DNA of 64,000 bases from the NCBI GenBank assembly GCA_963749825.1, contig CAVVOI010000020.1:62001-126000 (forward strand), given 5' to 3'. Source of the stretch: UBA11865 sp963749825 (lineage in GTDB: Bacteria; Chloroflexota; Anaerolineae; Promineifilales; Promineifilaceae). Position 1 is the stretch's first letter; each line of letters starts with the position of its first letter. Below, in pieces: positions 23,811-32,934 of the stretch. The position numbers and the translations under genes were made by a program. The notes under the pieces are model-generated. The model was given only the letters and a program-made list of their open reading frames with translations, did not search any database and was not told the DNA's origin.

Positions 23811-24569
23811 TTACATAGCCAAGCCGCCATCGATCTTGATGATTTCACCAGTTATAAAAGAGGCCTTATCCGAAGCCAGAAACGACGTCAGGTAGGCAAC
23901 ATCCTCAAGAGCACCTAGCCGGCCCAAGGGTGTCCTTTCGATAGCTACCTGAACCATATCATCCGTTAGTACTTCGGTCAAGGCAGTGGGGAAGAAACCA
24001 GGAGCAATCGCGTTGACTGTAATCTGTCGCGAGCCAAGTTCCTTGGCCAGAGACTTGGTCAGGCCAACGATTCCAGCCTTCGAAGCGGCGTAATTTACCT
24101 GGCCGGCCTGGCCAACCAAACCGACGACAGAGCTAATATTAATGATCCGGCCGCCCTGTTTGCGACGGATCATCGGCCTGGCTACCGCCTTACAACAGTT
24201 GAATATACTCTTGAGGTTAGTATTCAACACCACGTCCCAGTCATCTTCTTTCATCAACAACAGAAGAGTGTCTCGAGTCGTTCCGGCGTTATTGACTAAG
24301 ATATCAATATGACCGTAGGTATCTATTGTGTTTTTGGCCAAGCCTTGCGCGGCCACAAAATCGCTTACATCAGCTTGATATACACTCGCTGTGCCACCGG
24401 CCGAAGTAATTCTATCAACCACCTCGAGAGCCGCATCTTCACTGCTGTTGTAATTAACGACGACGTTAGCGCCATGGATGGCTAAATCTTCGGCGATAGC
24501 GCTACCAATTCCGCGCGAGGCTCCCGTGACAATGGCGACTTTTCCTTCAAGCAATTTTCGTTCGGTCAT
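23811..24569 (-). CDS. fabG: 3-oxoacyl-ACP reductase
   Basis: 252 residues. Classical SDR: cofactor loop T-G-A-S-R-G-I-G (15-22), N-N-A-G (93-96), catalytic Ser147 in I-N-I-S-S-V-V-G, Tyr160 and Lys164 in N-Y-A-A-S-K, and a C-terminal G-E-I-I-K-I-D-G-G-L-A-M typical of FabG. Catalyses NADPH-dependent reduction of 3-oxoacyl-ACP in fatty-acid elongation. Placed after fabD as in many bacteria, but acpP, which usually follows, is not here. Confidence 0.93.
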   Translation of the reverse strand: MTERKLLEGKVAIVTGASRGIGSAIAEDLAIHGANVVVNYNSSEDAALEVVDRITSAGGTASVYQADVSDFVAAQGLAKNTIDTYGHIDILVNNAGTTRDTLLLLMKEDDWDVVLNTNLKSIFNCCKAVARPMIRRKQGGRIINISSVVGLVGQAGQVNYAASKAGIVGLTKSLAKELGSRQITVNAIAPGFFPTALTEVLTDDMVQVAIERTPLGRLGALEDVAYLTSFLASDKASFITGEIIKIDGGLAM

Positions 24570-24645
24570 AATCTTCTACTATTTTCTTGCTATCTCATTG
24601 CTGGTTACGGGATGTCAACAACAAGATCCAAATTTCAACTGGCAA

Positions 24646-25548
24646 CTATAACTCAAATTGCTTCCGGGTTGCTTTCCGGTCGATACGTTTCATGAGACCC
24701 AAAAGAACATTTCCCGGCCCGGTTTCGATAAATGTATCCACACCTTGCTCCAGGAGAAACTGCATCGATCCAGTCCATCGAACCGGTGACGTTAATTGAG
24801 CCATCAATTCAACTCGAATTTCTTCCGGCTTCGTTAGTGGCCTGGCGGATACATTGCCAATGACCGGAACTTGCGGTGGTAAAATAGTCGTGGAGTTGAC
24901 TGCTCCGGCAAATTCGGCCGAGGCCGAGGCCATCAATGCTGAATGGGCGGCGATGCTGATGGGCAGTTGGACCACTTTTCGGGCGCCGGCCTCTTGAGCC
25001 ATCTTGATCGCCTCTTCCAGGGCTGTTTTATCCCCAGAAATGACCACCTGTCCGGGACAATTATCATTGGCAATTTGAATGGGCCGTCCGCTGATTTGCT
25101 CGGCTTCGGCACAAATCCCTTCAACAGTCTCGACATCCAAAGCCAAAATAGCCGCCATGGCCCCTGGCTCCCGCTCGCCGGCTGCTTTCATGAGCTCACC
25201 ACGACGCCGGACCAAAGCAAGGCCATCTTCGAAAGTAAGGCTGCCGGCTGCCACCAAGGCTGAAAACTCTCCCAGGCTATGACCGGCGACAAATTCCGCC
25301 TTTGGCCAATCCCGTTCCTGCATGATGCGCCAGGCAGCGATACTGGTGACTAACAGAGCGGGTTGTTGGTTGACCGTATCGGTTAGGATTTCCTCTGGCC
25401 CATTAAAACACAAATCCGAGAGAGAGAAACCCAGTAGTTGATCCGCTTGATCAAAAACAGCACGTGCAGTTGGTTCAGCGAAACAAAGCGCTTGCCCCAT
25501 ACCCACATGCTGCGACCCCTGACCGGGGAAAAGAAAAGCAACACTCAC
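24646..25548 (-). CDS. fabD: Malonyl-CoA:ACP transacylase
   Basis: 300 residues from GTG 25548. F-P-G-Q-G-S-Q-H-V-G-M-G opens the protein; nucleophile Ser91 lies in G-H-S-L-G-E, active-site His203 in A-A-H-S-A-L-M, and Q-x-P-I-S and V-I-G-N-V-S are in the expected places. Transfers malonyl from CoA to ACP. Preceded by rpmF and followed by fabG, an order that mixes the E. coli (rpmF-fabD) and Bacillus (fabD-fabG) arrangements. Confidence 0.93.
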   Translation of the reverse strand: MSVAFLFPGQGSQHVGMGQALCFAEPTARAVFDQADQLLGFSLSDLCFNGPEEILTDTVNQQPALLVTSIAAWRIMQERDWPKAEFVAGHSLGEFSALVAAGSLTFEDGLALVRRRGELMKAAGEREPGAMAAILALDVETVEGICAEAEQISGRPIQIANDNCPGQVVISGDKTALEEAIKMAQEAGARKVVQLPISIAAHSALMASASAEFAGAVNSTTILPPQVPVIGNVSARPLTKPEEIRVELMAQLTSPVRWTGSMQFLLEQGVDTFIETGPGNVLLGLMKRIDRKATRKQFEL

Positions 25549-25580
25549 TTGTTAAGGCTCCAAGAAAAGTATGCTCGAGT

Positions 25581-25766
25581 TTATTCTTCGAATTCAGGTA
25601 GGATTTGACGGCCGTTATAAGTTCGGCAACTCGGGCACATATAATGCGGTCGTTTCATCTCGCCACAATTTTCACAGGGGACGAGATGAGGATTCGCGAT
25701 CTTATCGTGCGTTCGCCTTTTGGCCCGTCGGGTTGACGATATGCGGCGTTTTGGTACAGCACCCAT
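25581..25766 (-). CDS. rpmF: Ribosomal protein bL32, zinc-ribbon form
   Basis: 61 residues: M-G-A-V-P-K-R-R-I-S-S-T-R-R-A-K-R-R-T-H at the start, then C-E-N-C ... C-P-S-C, four cysteines that bind zinc (the C+ form). Start is ATG 25766. It lies immediately before fabD, as in many bacteria. Confidence 0.95.
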   Translation of the reverse strand: MGAVPKRRISSTRRAKRRTHDKIANPHLVPCENCGEMKRPHYMCPSCRTYNGRQILPEFEE

Positions 25767-25950
25767 TTCAACTTTCCTCTCTCTTCAGAGTATACAAACA
25801 AAAAAATAAGCGGCCTATTGCCGCAATGCGCTATTATATTCGAGCCTATTGAGGTGTCAAGGCGATTTTTCGCCGACGCAGCTACAGGATAGGATACCTG
25901 AGGCGGCACGCCTGAGGCAGGATGGCAAACAGGTGACAGTTAGGCGGCGG

Positions 25951-26487
25951 CTACTCTTCGGACGGATAATCCTCTGGGGCCGGCTCCGCAACAGGTTCGA
26001 TAGTTCCTGAATCCTGGGGAGCAGGGGGCCCTACTTCTGCGCCATGTTCCACTTCGAGCCGATGCATGCCATTGCGGACGACTGAAAGGGAACGTAACAA
26101 ATCTTCTTCGAGCCGGGTTAGAACGTCCAGCGCGTAAACATCTGATTCACCGCGCATGACGTCGGCATCGCGTCGCGCTCGCTCTAAGATGGTATCAGAC
26201 CGCTGTTGGGCGGCAACCATGATAGCGTCACGGCGAACTAATTCAGTCGCTTCCTGCTTGGCTAGTTCCCGAATGCGTTCCGCTTCTTCATGAGCCTGGG
26301 CCATTATTCGTTCCTTTTCAGACTCGACGCGGTTGGCTCGCTTCACTTCTTCGGGGATAGAAACACGCATTTGATCGACGATATTGAAGACTCGGTCTTC
26401 ATCCACGATCAGATTCGATGATAGCGGAATGCGCCTGCTATCCGTCAAAAGTTGCTCTAATCGATCTACCAGATGCTGAATATCCAT
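25951..26487 (-). CDS. Coiled-coil protein, DivIVA- or ATP-synthase-b-like
   Basis: 178 residues from ATG 26487 with AGGG eight bases upstream; the frame stays open to GTG 26526. N-terminal segment M-D-I-Q-H-L-V-D-R-L-E-Q-L-L and R-I-P-L-S is followed by V-D-E-D-R-V-F-N-I-V-D-Q-M, then a long heptad region rich in E/R/A (about 60-145), and an acidic Pro-rich tail. Coiled-coil proteins in this position in Chloroflexota are often labelled DivIVA- or V-ATPase-subunit-like. I see no feature that settles it. It is upstream of rpmF and downstream of coaD on the same strand. Confidence 0.6.
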   Translation of the reverse strand: MDIQHLVDRLEQLLTDSRRIPLSSNLIVDEDRVFNIVDQMRVSIPEEVKRANRVESEKERIMAQAHEEAERIRELAKQEATELVRRDAIMVAAQQRSDTILERARRDADVMRGESDVYALDVLTRLEEDLLRSLSVVRNGMHRLEVEHGAEVGPPAPQDSGTIEPVAEPAPEDYPSEE

Positions 26488-26694
26488 ACGAATAGCCCTA
26501 TTTGTCTGCTCTGAACCTGATCTCACTCACATTATTTGTGAAACAGGTGTCGCTCTTACATCAAAAATCTTGTAGGTCTATTTCACCACGAAGGGCGATG
26601 GTTTTCCAATCGTTTAAGAGCTGCTGCACTTATTCGTTCGGTAAGGACAAGCAATAGAAACCGCCACGAACCTATTATAACGTTCCAAGCTTTC

Positions 26695-27228
26695 CTAGTC
26701 ACGCAGCGACACGGGTGCTGAATAAGTATCCATATCTTGATTACTAAATCTTTGAATTAGAGTTTCGGCCACATTTGGCGGAACCATACTGCTCACATCG
26801 CCTTTGAAGGAGGCGATTTCCCGAATGATCGTGCTGCTCAAAAAAGTATGTTCCTCTCGAGTGATAAGATTAATCACTTCAATCTCCGGGGCCAGGCGCT
26901 GGTTGGCGAGTGCCATTCGAAACTCAAATTCGAAATCGGAGAAAACGCGCAGACCACGGATAATGACTTGTGCCTCTATCCGCCGAGCAAAATCGACGGT
27001 TAGGCCGGCATAAGGGACGACACTGATTCCGTCCAGATCTTCCAGTGAATCTTCGATCATCGCTACTCGCTCTTCGACGGAGTAGAGCAGGGTCTTGGAA
27101 GGTCGCCCGTGGTCGAATACAGCCACAACTAACTCGTCAAAGATCGCGCAGGCGCGCTTCATCAAATCGAGGTGACCATAATGAACCGGATCAAATGTTC
27201 CTGGATAAATCGCTCTTTTCGCTGCCAA
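26695..27228 (-). CDS. coaD: Phosphopantetheine adenylyltransferase
   Basis: 177 residues; most CoaD proteins are about 160. Nucleotidyltransferase motif P-G-T-F-D-P-V-H-Y-G-H (H16 and H19 are the T/HxGH histidines), R-G-L-R (about 90) and the L-S-S-T-I-I-R-E signature near 130. Transfers AMP from ATP to 4'-phosphopantetheine, the penultimate step to CoA. The C-terminus is about 15 residues longer than usual (Y-S-A-P-V-S-L-R-D end). Context with recG matches the common recG-rsmD-coaD order, although rsmD is missing here. Confidence 0.95.
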   Translation of the reverse strand: MAAKRAIYPGTFDPVHYGHLDLMKRACAIFDELVVAVFDHGRPSKTLLYSVEERVAMIEDSLEDLDGISVVPYAGLTVDFARRIEAQVIIRGLRVFSDFEFEFRMALANQRLAPEIEVINLITREEHTFLSSTIIREIASFKGDVSSMVPPNVAETLIQRFSNQDMDTYSAPVSLRD

Positions 27229-27349
27229 TGTCTACTCCTAAGTAAGTCGAAGTTGCTGTATTAGTTAATACTGTGTTTCTTTGCCTTTCTATCAGAGAAA
27301 TGGTTCCGTCCATACCCATCGTTTAAAAAAATACGGAACTTTTCTCAAC

Positions 27350-29824
27350 TTAACTAACGTCTCCCGCTTGTTGCCACAATTTGGTCACTTTGTCACGCAA
27401 AATTTGGTGTTCAGGCTGTTCCAAAAATGGATCGATCTCAAATAGCCCTTGGGCTTCTTCACGAGCTACTTCCAATACCTTCATATCGGTCAGCGAGGCC
27501 AGATGCAACTCCGGCATTCCGCTCTGCCTGCGGCCCAGAAATTCACCTGGCCCACGGATTTCCAGGTCTCTTTCGGCCAAGATGAAGCCATCGTTGGTCT
27601 GTTCGAGGGCTGACAACCGGTCTTCGGCATCTCCTGAGACCTCATCTGAAAGTAGCAGACAGAAGGATTGATGCTCGCCCCGGCCCACCCGGCCGCGAAA
27701 TTGATGGAGCTGGGCCAGGCCAAAACGATTCGCCCCTTCTATCAGCATGACCGTGCTGTTTGGTACATCGATTCCAACCTCGATAACGGAGGTAGCTACC
27801 AGGATATCGGTCTCACCTTCATAAAAAGCGCGCATGGCCGCTTCTTTTTCAGCGGACTTCATCCGGCCGTGCAACAAACCCAGCTTCAAATCAGGGAAGA
27901 CTTGCTTTTGCAGGCGCTCATACTCCTCGACAGCTGACTTGGCTTCTATCTTGTCCGATTCTTCAACCAGCGGACAAATGACAAAGGCCTGTCGCCCGTT
28001 TTCGATCTGCCCGCGCACGAAGGCATAGGCTCGTTCGCGTTCACTCGGCCGCAGCCAATTTGTTTTAATCTCCTGCCGTCCCGGAGGCATCTCGTCCAAT
28101 ATCGAAAGATCCAGGTCTCCGTAAAAGGATAATGCCAGCGAACGGGGAATAGGTGTGGCACTCATGACCAATAAATGAGGGCTTGCTCGCTCAGATCCAT
28201 CGGTCGCTTCTACGCCCTTCTCCCGCAGCGCTTTTCTCTGGTCAACGCCAAAACGATGTTGCTCATCTATGATGGCCAAACCGAGCCGGCCGAAGTTGAC
28301 GCTTTCTTGAATTAATGCGTGGGTACCAATGATAACCTGGGCGGATCCATCTTCTATGCTGGCGAGAATAGTTTCTCGGTCGGCCGCAGAAGTGCTGCCG
28401 GTCAACAAGACAACGTTGATCTCCAATTGAGATAGCAGCGCTCCTATCCCTTGGTAATGTTGCTCGGCCAAAATTTCTGTTGGAGCCATCAAAGCAACCT
28501 GCAGGCCAGAATGCACAGCTAAAACCATGGCTGCTGCGGCAATTACGGTCTTGCCGGAGCCCACATCGCCCTGCAATAAGCGGTTCATCGGAATTTCCAA
28601 GGTCATATCGTTGGCGATTTCTTTGATGACCCGTTTCTGTGCTTCGGTCAACTGGTATGGCAGTAGTCTGAGGAACTGCTTCAAGATCTCCGCATCAAAA
28701 AGAATGGGAACACCCGGTGAGGATTGCCACTCCCGGCGTTGGCCCAATAAACCTAGCTGCAGTTCAAATAATTCATCAAATGTGAGCCGTCTTCGGGCCC
28801 GGTCCAACGTCTCTTGATTATCAGGAAAATGAATCAACTGCAAGGCCTGGGGAAGGGCTAAAAAATGCTGCCTTTCTCGGATCGCCTGGGGCAGCGGATC
28901 CGGCACCTGGAGAATCCACCGAGCGGCGGCCCGCTTCATGGTTTCACGAACTTTGTGCGCGCCAAGTCCTTTGGTCAATGGGTATACCGGCACGATGCGA
29001 CGTGTTCGTAGAGGTTCCATCTCCAGTGGTTCCCATTCGGGGTTTTGGAAAACGGGCCGTCCTAAATATTGATCGACCGTACCACTCAGGACGATCTGCA
29101 TACCGGCTTTTAGTTTCTCGGCTAACCAGGGCTGGTTGAACCAGGTCGCTTGAATCTTGCCGCTGCCGTCAGTAATGATCGATTGAATCAAGTGTTTGTT
29201 TCCGCGTAGTTGCCGGGTTCGAGTTTCCCATACTGTGCCAATGACTGTCACCGTGTCGCCATAGGACACCCGATTTATTGGTTTGAGCAAAGTATAGTCA
29301 TCATACCGGCGGGGAAAAAAATAAAACAAATCGCCCACCGTTTCGACGCCCAAAATCGCAAACATCTCCGCCACTTTTATCCCGACCCCATGAACCGAGG
29401 TAATCGGAATATTTAGCACCTCAGGATCTGGGGTGACTGTTTTCACCTCGGCCATGACTTCGGCCTCTGGTGGGCCGGCATCGTCCAGAACAGGTGCTGG
29501 CGCCTGTCGTTCAGGTTCTTCTGGCGAAACTATTTTTGTTGGCGGTGCCTCCTCTTGTTCTTCTTCGCGAGCCTTGAGCTTTACTTTCAATTGATTGAGC
29601 GCTTCTGCTCGAGCCTCGGTGTTGGGTAAACGCCCATAAGCAGTAAGGGTTTCAGCCACTTCTTCAACTAGCAACAGTTCGGCTTCGTTAGCCGCTTCTT
29701 CTTTCGCCTGGCTCAGCCAATAAACCGCGAATTGCCGGATTCCGCCAACCACGGCCTTATCCTTAAATCCCTGTTTTGTCTCCAGTTCTAATACTCTTTC
29801 CAGACTGATAAATGCTCGTCCCAT
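27350..29824 (-). CDS. recG: ATP-dependent DNA helicase RecG, with N-terminal extension
   Basis: 824 residues; typical RecG is about 680-700. The extra N-terminal 150 residues form a helical segment followed by an acidic/Pro-rich linker. Then come the wedge (OB) domain, Walker A G-D-V-G-S-G-K-T, the D-E-Q-H helicase box (I-I-D-E-Q-H-R-F-G-V), S-A-T-P-I-P-R, and C-terminal motifs including T-S-V-I-E-V-G-I-D-V-P and Q-F-R-G-R-V-G-R. RecG remodels stalled forks and branched DNA. Seven bases separate it from the degV-like gene upstream. Confidence 0.95.
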   Translation of the reverse strand: MGRAFISLERVLELETKQGFKDKAVVGGIRQFAVYWLSQAKEEAANEAELLLVEEVAETLTAYGRLPNTEARAEALNQLKVKLKAREEEQEEAPPTKIVSPEEPERQAPAPVLDDAGPPEAEVMAEVKTVTPDPEVLNIPITSVHGVGIKVAEMFAILGVETVGDLFYFFPRRYDDYTLLKPINRVSYGDTVTVIGTVWETRTRQLRGNKHLIQSIITDGSGKIQATWFNQPWLAEKLKAGMQIVLSGTVDQYLGRPVFQNPEWEPLEMEPLRTRRIVPVYPLTKGLGAHKVRETMKRAAARWILQVPDPLPQAIRERQHFLALPQALQLIHFPDNQETLDRARRRLTFDELFELQLGLLGQRREWQSSPGVPILFDAEILKQFLRLLPYQLTEAQKRVIKEIANDMTLEIPMNRLLQGDVGSGKTVIAAAAMVLAVHSGLQVALMAPTEILAEQHYQGIGALLSQLEINVVLLTGSTSAADRETILASIEDGSAQVIIGTHALIQESVNFGRLGLAIIDEQHRFGVDQRKALREKGVEATDGSERASPHLLVMSATPIPRSLALSFYGDLDLSILDEMPPGRQEIKTNWLRPSERERAYAFVRGQIENGRQAFVICPLVEESDKIEAKSAVEEYERLQKQVFPDLKLGLLHGRMKSAEKEAAMRAFYEGETDILVATSVIEVGIDVPNSTVMLIEGANRFGLAQLHQFRGRVGRGEHQSFCLLLSDEVSGDAEDRLSALEQTNDGFILAERDLEIRGPGEFLGRRQSGMPELHLASLTDMKVLEVAREEAQGLFEIDPFLEQPEHQILRDKVTKLWQQAGDVS

Positions 29825-29830
29825 ATTTTC

Positions 29831-30682
29831 CTATTGATTATTAAGTGCCACGCAAGCAATGCCTAGACCACCGGGTCCGATGTGTGCGCCAATTGCTGGC
29901 GTCAATTCGATGGCCAGCGGCACACATCCTTCTGGAACCAGGAATTGAGTTTGTTGCCTGAAAGTCTCAAGCTCTTGTTCCGTTGACTGGATATATAGTA
30001 ACGCCAGGTCTTCTAATGGTCCTAACTCAGTCACCAGTTCCAGGAAGCGGTTCATGGCCCGTTTGCTGGTCCTGACTTTTTCCACCATATCAACCGTGCC
30101 TAAGTGTACCTCTATGAGTGGTTTAACCCGCAACAACGTGCCAATACCAAATTCGGCCCAATTAACCCGGCCGCTGCGCCGTAAATATTCCAATGTATCC
30201 AAAATCGCAAAAACATAAGTCCGCTTTACCCAACTCTCGAGCATGGCCACGATTTCAGGAACAGAATGGCCGGCCGAAGCTGCTTGAGCTGCTTTTATAA
30301 CCAACAAACCGAGCCCCATGGTTAATTGTTGGGAATCGAACAATGTCACTTCCAAGGCATCGGTAGCCTCTGCCCCCAGGCGAGCTGCATTATATATTCC
30401 GCTAAGGCTTGTAGCCACGTGAACCGACAAGACTTGAGTTGCGCCTTCACTCGCTAATTTCTGGTAGGCTTCCGTAAAAGCCCCAGGCGCCGGCGCGGCC
30501 GTCGTCGGCGGGACGGCGAAATCAGGTAGCTTTCGATAAAAATCTTCGTGGGAGAGTTCGACACCGTCCAAATAACTTTTGCCCTCAATATGGACGTAAG
30601 CAGGGACTACCATGATGCCAAACTCCGCGGCCGTTTCTGCCGGTATGTCCGAAGTGCTGTCAGTGACAATTCGAATAGTCAT
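29831..30682 (-). CDS. DegV-family fatty-acid-binding protein (FakB-like)
   Basis: 283 residues from ATG 30682 (M-T-I-R-I-V-T-D-S-T-S-D-I); an in-frame TTG at 30703 is possible. The DegV opening D-S-T-S-D, the S-V-H-V-A-T-S-L-S-G-I-Y-N block with the fatty-acid-binding T-S-L-S-G, D-S-Q-Q-L-T-M-G-L-G, and C-terminal H-I-G-P-G-G-L-G are all present. In Staphylococcus FakB presents fatty acids to the kinase FakA. The gene directly follows a FakA-like gene, which supports that role. Confidence 0.9.
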   Translation of the reverse strand: MTIRIVTDSTSDIPAETAAEFGIMVVPAYVHIEGKSYLDGVELSHEDFYRKLPDFAVPPTTAAPAPGAFTEAYQKLASEGATQVLSVHVATSLSGIYNAARLGAEATDALEVTLFDSQQLTMGLGLLVIKAAQAASAGHSVPEIVAMLESWVKRTYVFAILDTLEYLRRSGRVNWAEFGIGTLLRVKPLIEVHLGTVDMVEKVRTSKRAMNRFLELVTELGPLEDLALLYIQSTEQELETFRQQTQFLVPEGCVPLAIELTPAIGAHIGPGGLGIACVALNNQ

Positions 30683-30747
30683 GGTAGAGGCAGACTCATT
30701 CAACCTGATCTCAATAGCAGGCTATCTAAAAAGCGAATGTCTCAGCC

Positions 30748-32436
30748 CTATTCCGCGCCGAGAATGTACTGATAAATTGATTGACCACCTGCTAAAAGTT
30801 CGATCTCTACCTCGGGGTATAGATCTTGAACCTTACCGGCAACCACTTGGGCTTCCGCTTCGTCGACCTCCTGGCCATAGTAGAGCGAGACCAGCTCCCG
30901 GTCAGCAATTTTCATTTCTTCCAAAACCTTCTCCAGAACGCCATCAATATCTGCGTTTGCCACGCACAATCGCCCATCGGCCATGCCGATGATTTGACCT
31001 TCTTCGACAGCTACGCCGTCCAAAACGACCGACCGTGTGGCCACCGCGATATCGCCACTAGCGACGTGTTGGCTGGCATCGGCCATGGCCTCAGCAGCCG
31101 TCGATAATTCGCTGTTGCGATCGAGCGACAGCATAGCGCTGATGCCCTGGGGAGCCGTTCGAGTTGGTACGACAAGCACATGCTTCTTTGTCAGGTCTTG
31201 TACCGCCTCGGCCGCCAGAATAATGTTTTTGTTATTGGGTAAAATGATCACCTTATCGCTCGGAATATTCTCGACGACCCGGAAAATTTCTTCGGTGCTC
31301 GGATTGTTGCTTTGACCTCCGTTGACTATGCCGGATACACCAAGGCTTCGGAAAATATCGGCTAAACCAGATCCGGCCGCGACGGCGACCACAGCAATTT
31401 GTCCTGGCTCCAAATCCACCGCTGGTTCACTTTCTTGAATTGGTGAGCTTGTCGCCGTGCCAATGATCTCTTCCATCTGCTGCTGCATATTTTCGACGAC
31501 AATATCCATGATATGACCAAGGCTCACGCCGTAGCTAATGGGTTGCCCAGGATCTTTCACATGGACGTGAACCTTGATCGCCTTCTCATCTCCGACGACA
31601 ACTGTCGAGTCACCCATGGAGTCTATCTCTTGGCGAACCGAATTGACGTCGAGGTTTGTACCCATCAGGATATATTGAACGTCATAGGGATTCTCCAGGC
31701 CTTCGGCCGGCGCCGCCTTGGCTTGGGCCGGGATATCGACCACCATAAGCTCTTCAGGCTCGAAGAACATGTCGCCATGCACGTAACGCAACATGCCGTC
31801 CAGGATATAGACCAATCCTTGACCACCGGCATCGACGACACCGGCCTGCTTCAAGACGGGTAGCAATTCGGGTGTATATGCCAGCGATTGTTGGCAACGT
31901 TCCACCACCCGGGCCAATAAGTATCGTAAATCACGGCTCTTTTCGACGGTATCTTGCGCCTCTTCCGCACCCTCGCGGATAACGGTTAAGATCGTGCCTT
32001 CAACCGGCCGCATGACGCCCTTGTAGGCCGTATCCGATGCTTCCTGCAAGGCGGTTGCCAGGTCCAGAGCATCGAAACTATCTTTGTCTTTGATGCTGCG
32101 GGCCAAACCACGCCAGATCTGGCTTAATATGACGCCAGAATTGCCTCGCGCGCCCATAAGTGCGCCCTGAGCGATTTCCTGGGCAACTGTTCCTACATGG
32201 CTTTCTTCGTTATCCAGAACCCGCTTATAGGCGGAACGCATGGTCAACAACATGTTTGTGCCGGTGTCGCCATCAGGGACAGGGAAAACATTTAGATCGT
32301 TAACTTTGCGATGGTTTTCTTCCAGCAAAGCCAAACCGGCTTGGGTTAATTTGCATAGCTGCTGGCCGTTACACGCCAACCACTTCTTCTCCGTGGCAAG
32401 CGATGATAACGATCGGCTCGTACTATCCTTTGTCAC
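30748..32436 (-). CDS. fakA: DAK2-domain fatty acid kinase-like protein (FakA/YloV)
   Basis: 562 residues from GTG 32436 with GAGGAAATGGGG upstream. The N-terminal DhaL/DAK2 domain has N-V-F-P-V-P-D-G-D-T-G-T-N (D55 and D57 bind Mg-ATP), then G-A-R-G-N-S-G-V-I-L-S-Q and D-A-G-G-Q-G. A middle linker domain with V-H-V-H-V and a C-terminal DegV-like half complete the FakA/YloV layout. FakA phosphorylates FakB-bound fatty acids for membrane lipid synthesis. Flanked by an Asp23 gene and a degV-like gene exactly as expected. Confidence 0.92.
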   Translation of the reverse strand: MTKDSTSRSLSSLATEKKWLACNGQQLCKLTQAGLALLEENHRKVNDLNVFPVPDGDTGTNMLLTMRSAYKRVLDNEESHVGTVAQEIAQGALMGARGNSGVILSQIWRGLARSIKDKDSFDALDLATALQEASDTAYKGVMRPVEGTILTVIREGAEEAQDTVEKSRDLRYLLARVVERCQQSLAYTPELLPVLKQAGVVDAGGQGLVYILDGMLRYVHGDMFFEPEELMVVDIPAQAKAAPAEGLENPYDVQYILMGTNLDVNSVRQEIDSMGDSTVVVGDEKAIKVHVHVKDPGQPISYGVSLGHIMDIVVENMQQQMEEIIGTATSSPIQESEPAVDLEPGQIAVVAVAAGSGLADIFRSLGVSGIVNGGQSNNPSTEEIFRVVENIPSDKVIILPNNKNIILAAEAVQDLTKKHVLVVPTRTAPQGISAMLSLDRNSELSTAAEAMADASQHVASGDIAVATRSVVLDGVAVEEGQIIGMADGRLCVANADIDGVLEKVLEEMKIADRELVSLYYGQEVDEAEAQVVAGKVQDLYPEVEIELLAGGQSIYQYILGAE

Positions 32437-32455
32437 AACCCCATTTCCTCCTCAA

Positions 32456-32815
32456 TCATTCCGCCCCTTCACTTAAGCGTAAGCCATGAACATATACGTT
32501 GACGGCTCTGACGGGAATCCCGATTGCTTTCTCGACGTGGAATGCAACCGTGTTCTGGATGCTCTCGGCTACTACTCGAATCCGCGTGCCATATTCAACG
32601 ATGACATAAACGTCGATGATGATGGCATCGTCGTCGATCGTGACGTCGATACCTCGCCGGCTATCGCGAGAAAGAATGTTGGAAATTCCGGTGACGAAAC
32701 TCTTATTAGCCATGCCGACGACGCCATAGCACTGGTTGACAGCGCGGTTGGCAATCGTAGCTACTGCTGCTTTCGAAATATCAATTTTTCCGTAGGAACC
32801 ATCTTTTGCGGACAC
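32456..32815 (-). CDS. Asp23/Gls24 family protein (copy 1, YloU-like)
   Basis: 119 residues: G-K-I-D-I-S-K-A-A-V-A-T-I-A, G-V-V-G-M, a stretch of D/I beta strands (I-D-V-T-I-D-D-D-A-I-I-I-D-V-Y-V), and V-R-A-V-N-V-Y-V-H-G-L. It sits between divergent rpmB and the fakA gene, which matches Bacillus yloU between rpmB and yloV. Nineteen bases separate it from fakA, so the two are co-transcribed. Function in lipid or envelope homeostasis is inferred from context. Confidence 0.9.
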   Translation of the reverse strand: MSAKDGSYGKIDISKAAVATIANRAVNQCYGVVGMANKSFVTGISNILSRDSRRGIDVTIDDDAIIIDVYVIVEYGTRIRVVAESIQNTVAFHVEKAIGIPVRAVNVYVHGLRLSEGAE

Positions 32816-32832
32816 TTTGCTTCTCCTAGCTC

Positions 32833-32861
32833 TTGCACGAAGCAGTGGACATCCATATAAT
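32833..32861 (+). promoter_or_regulatory. Promoter of rpmB
   Basis: TTGCAC at 32833-32838, 17-base spacer, perfect TATAAT at 32856-32861. The transcript would start near 32868, giving a leader of about 65 bases. Confidence 0.7.
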
Positions 32862-32888
32862 ATCGGAACTTGTTCGATTAGAAATCGG

Positions 32889-32915
32889 GCGACCTTTACT
32901 GGTCGCTTTTTATTT
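32889..32915 (+). terminator. Terminator-like hairpin in the rpmB leader
   Basis: GCGACC (32889-32894), loop TTTACT, GGTCGC (32901-32906), then TTTTTATTT. It lies between the promoter and the rpmB ribosome site, so it can act as an attenuator. Confidence 0.7.
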
Positions 32916-32934
32916 GTCTATTTGAGGTGTGATT

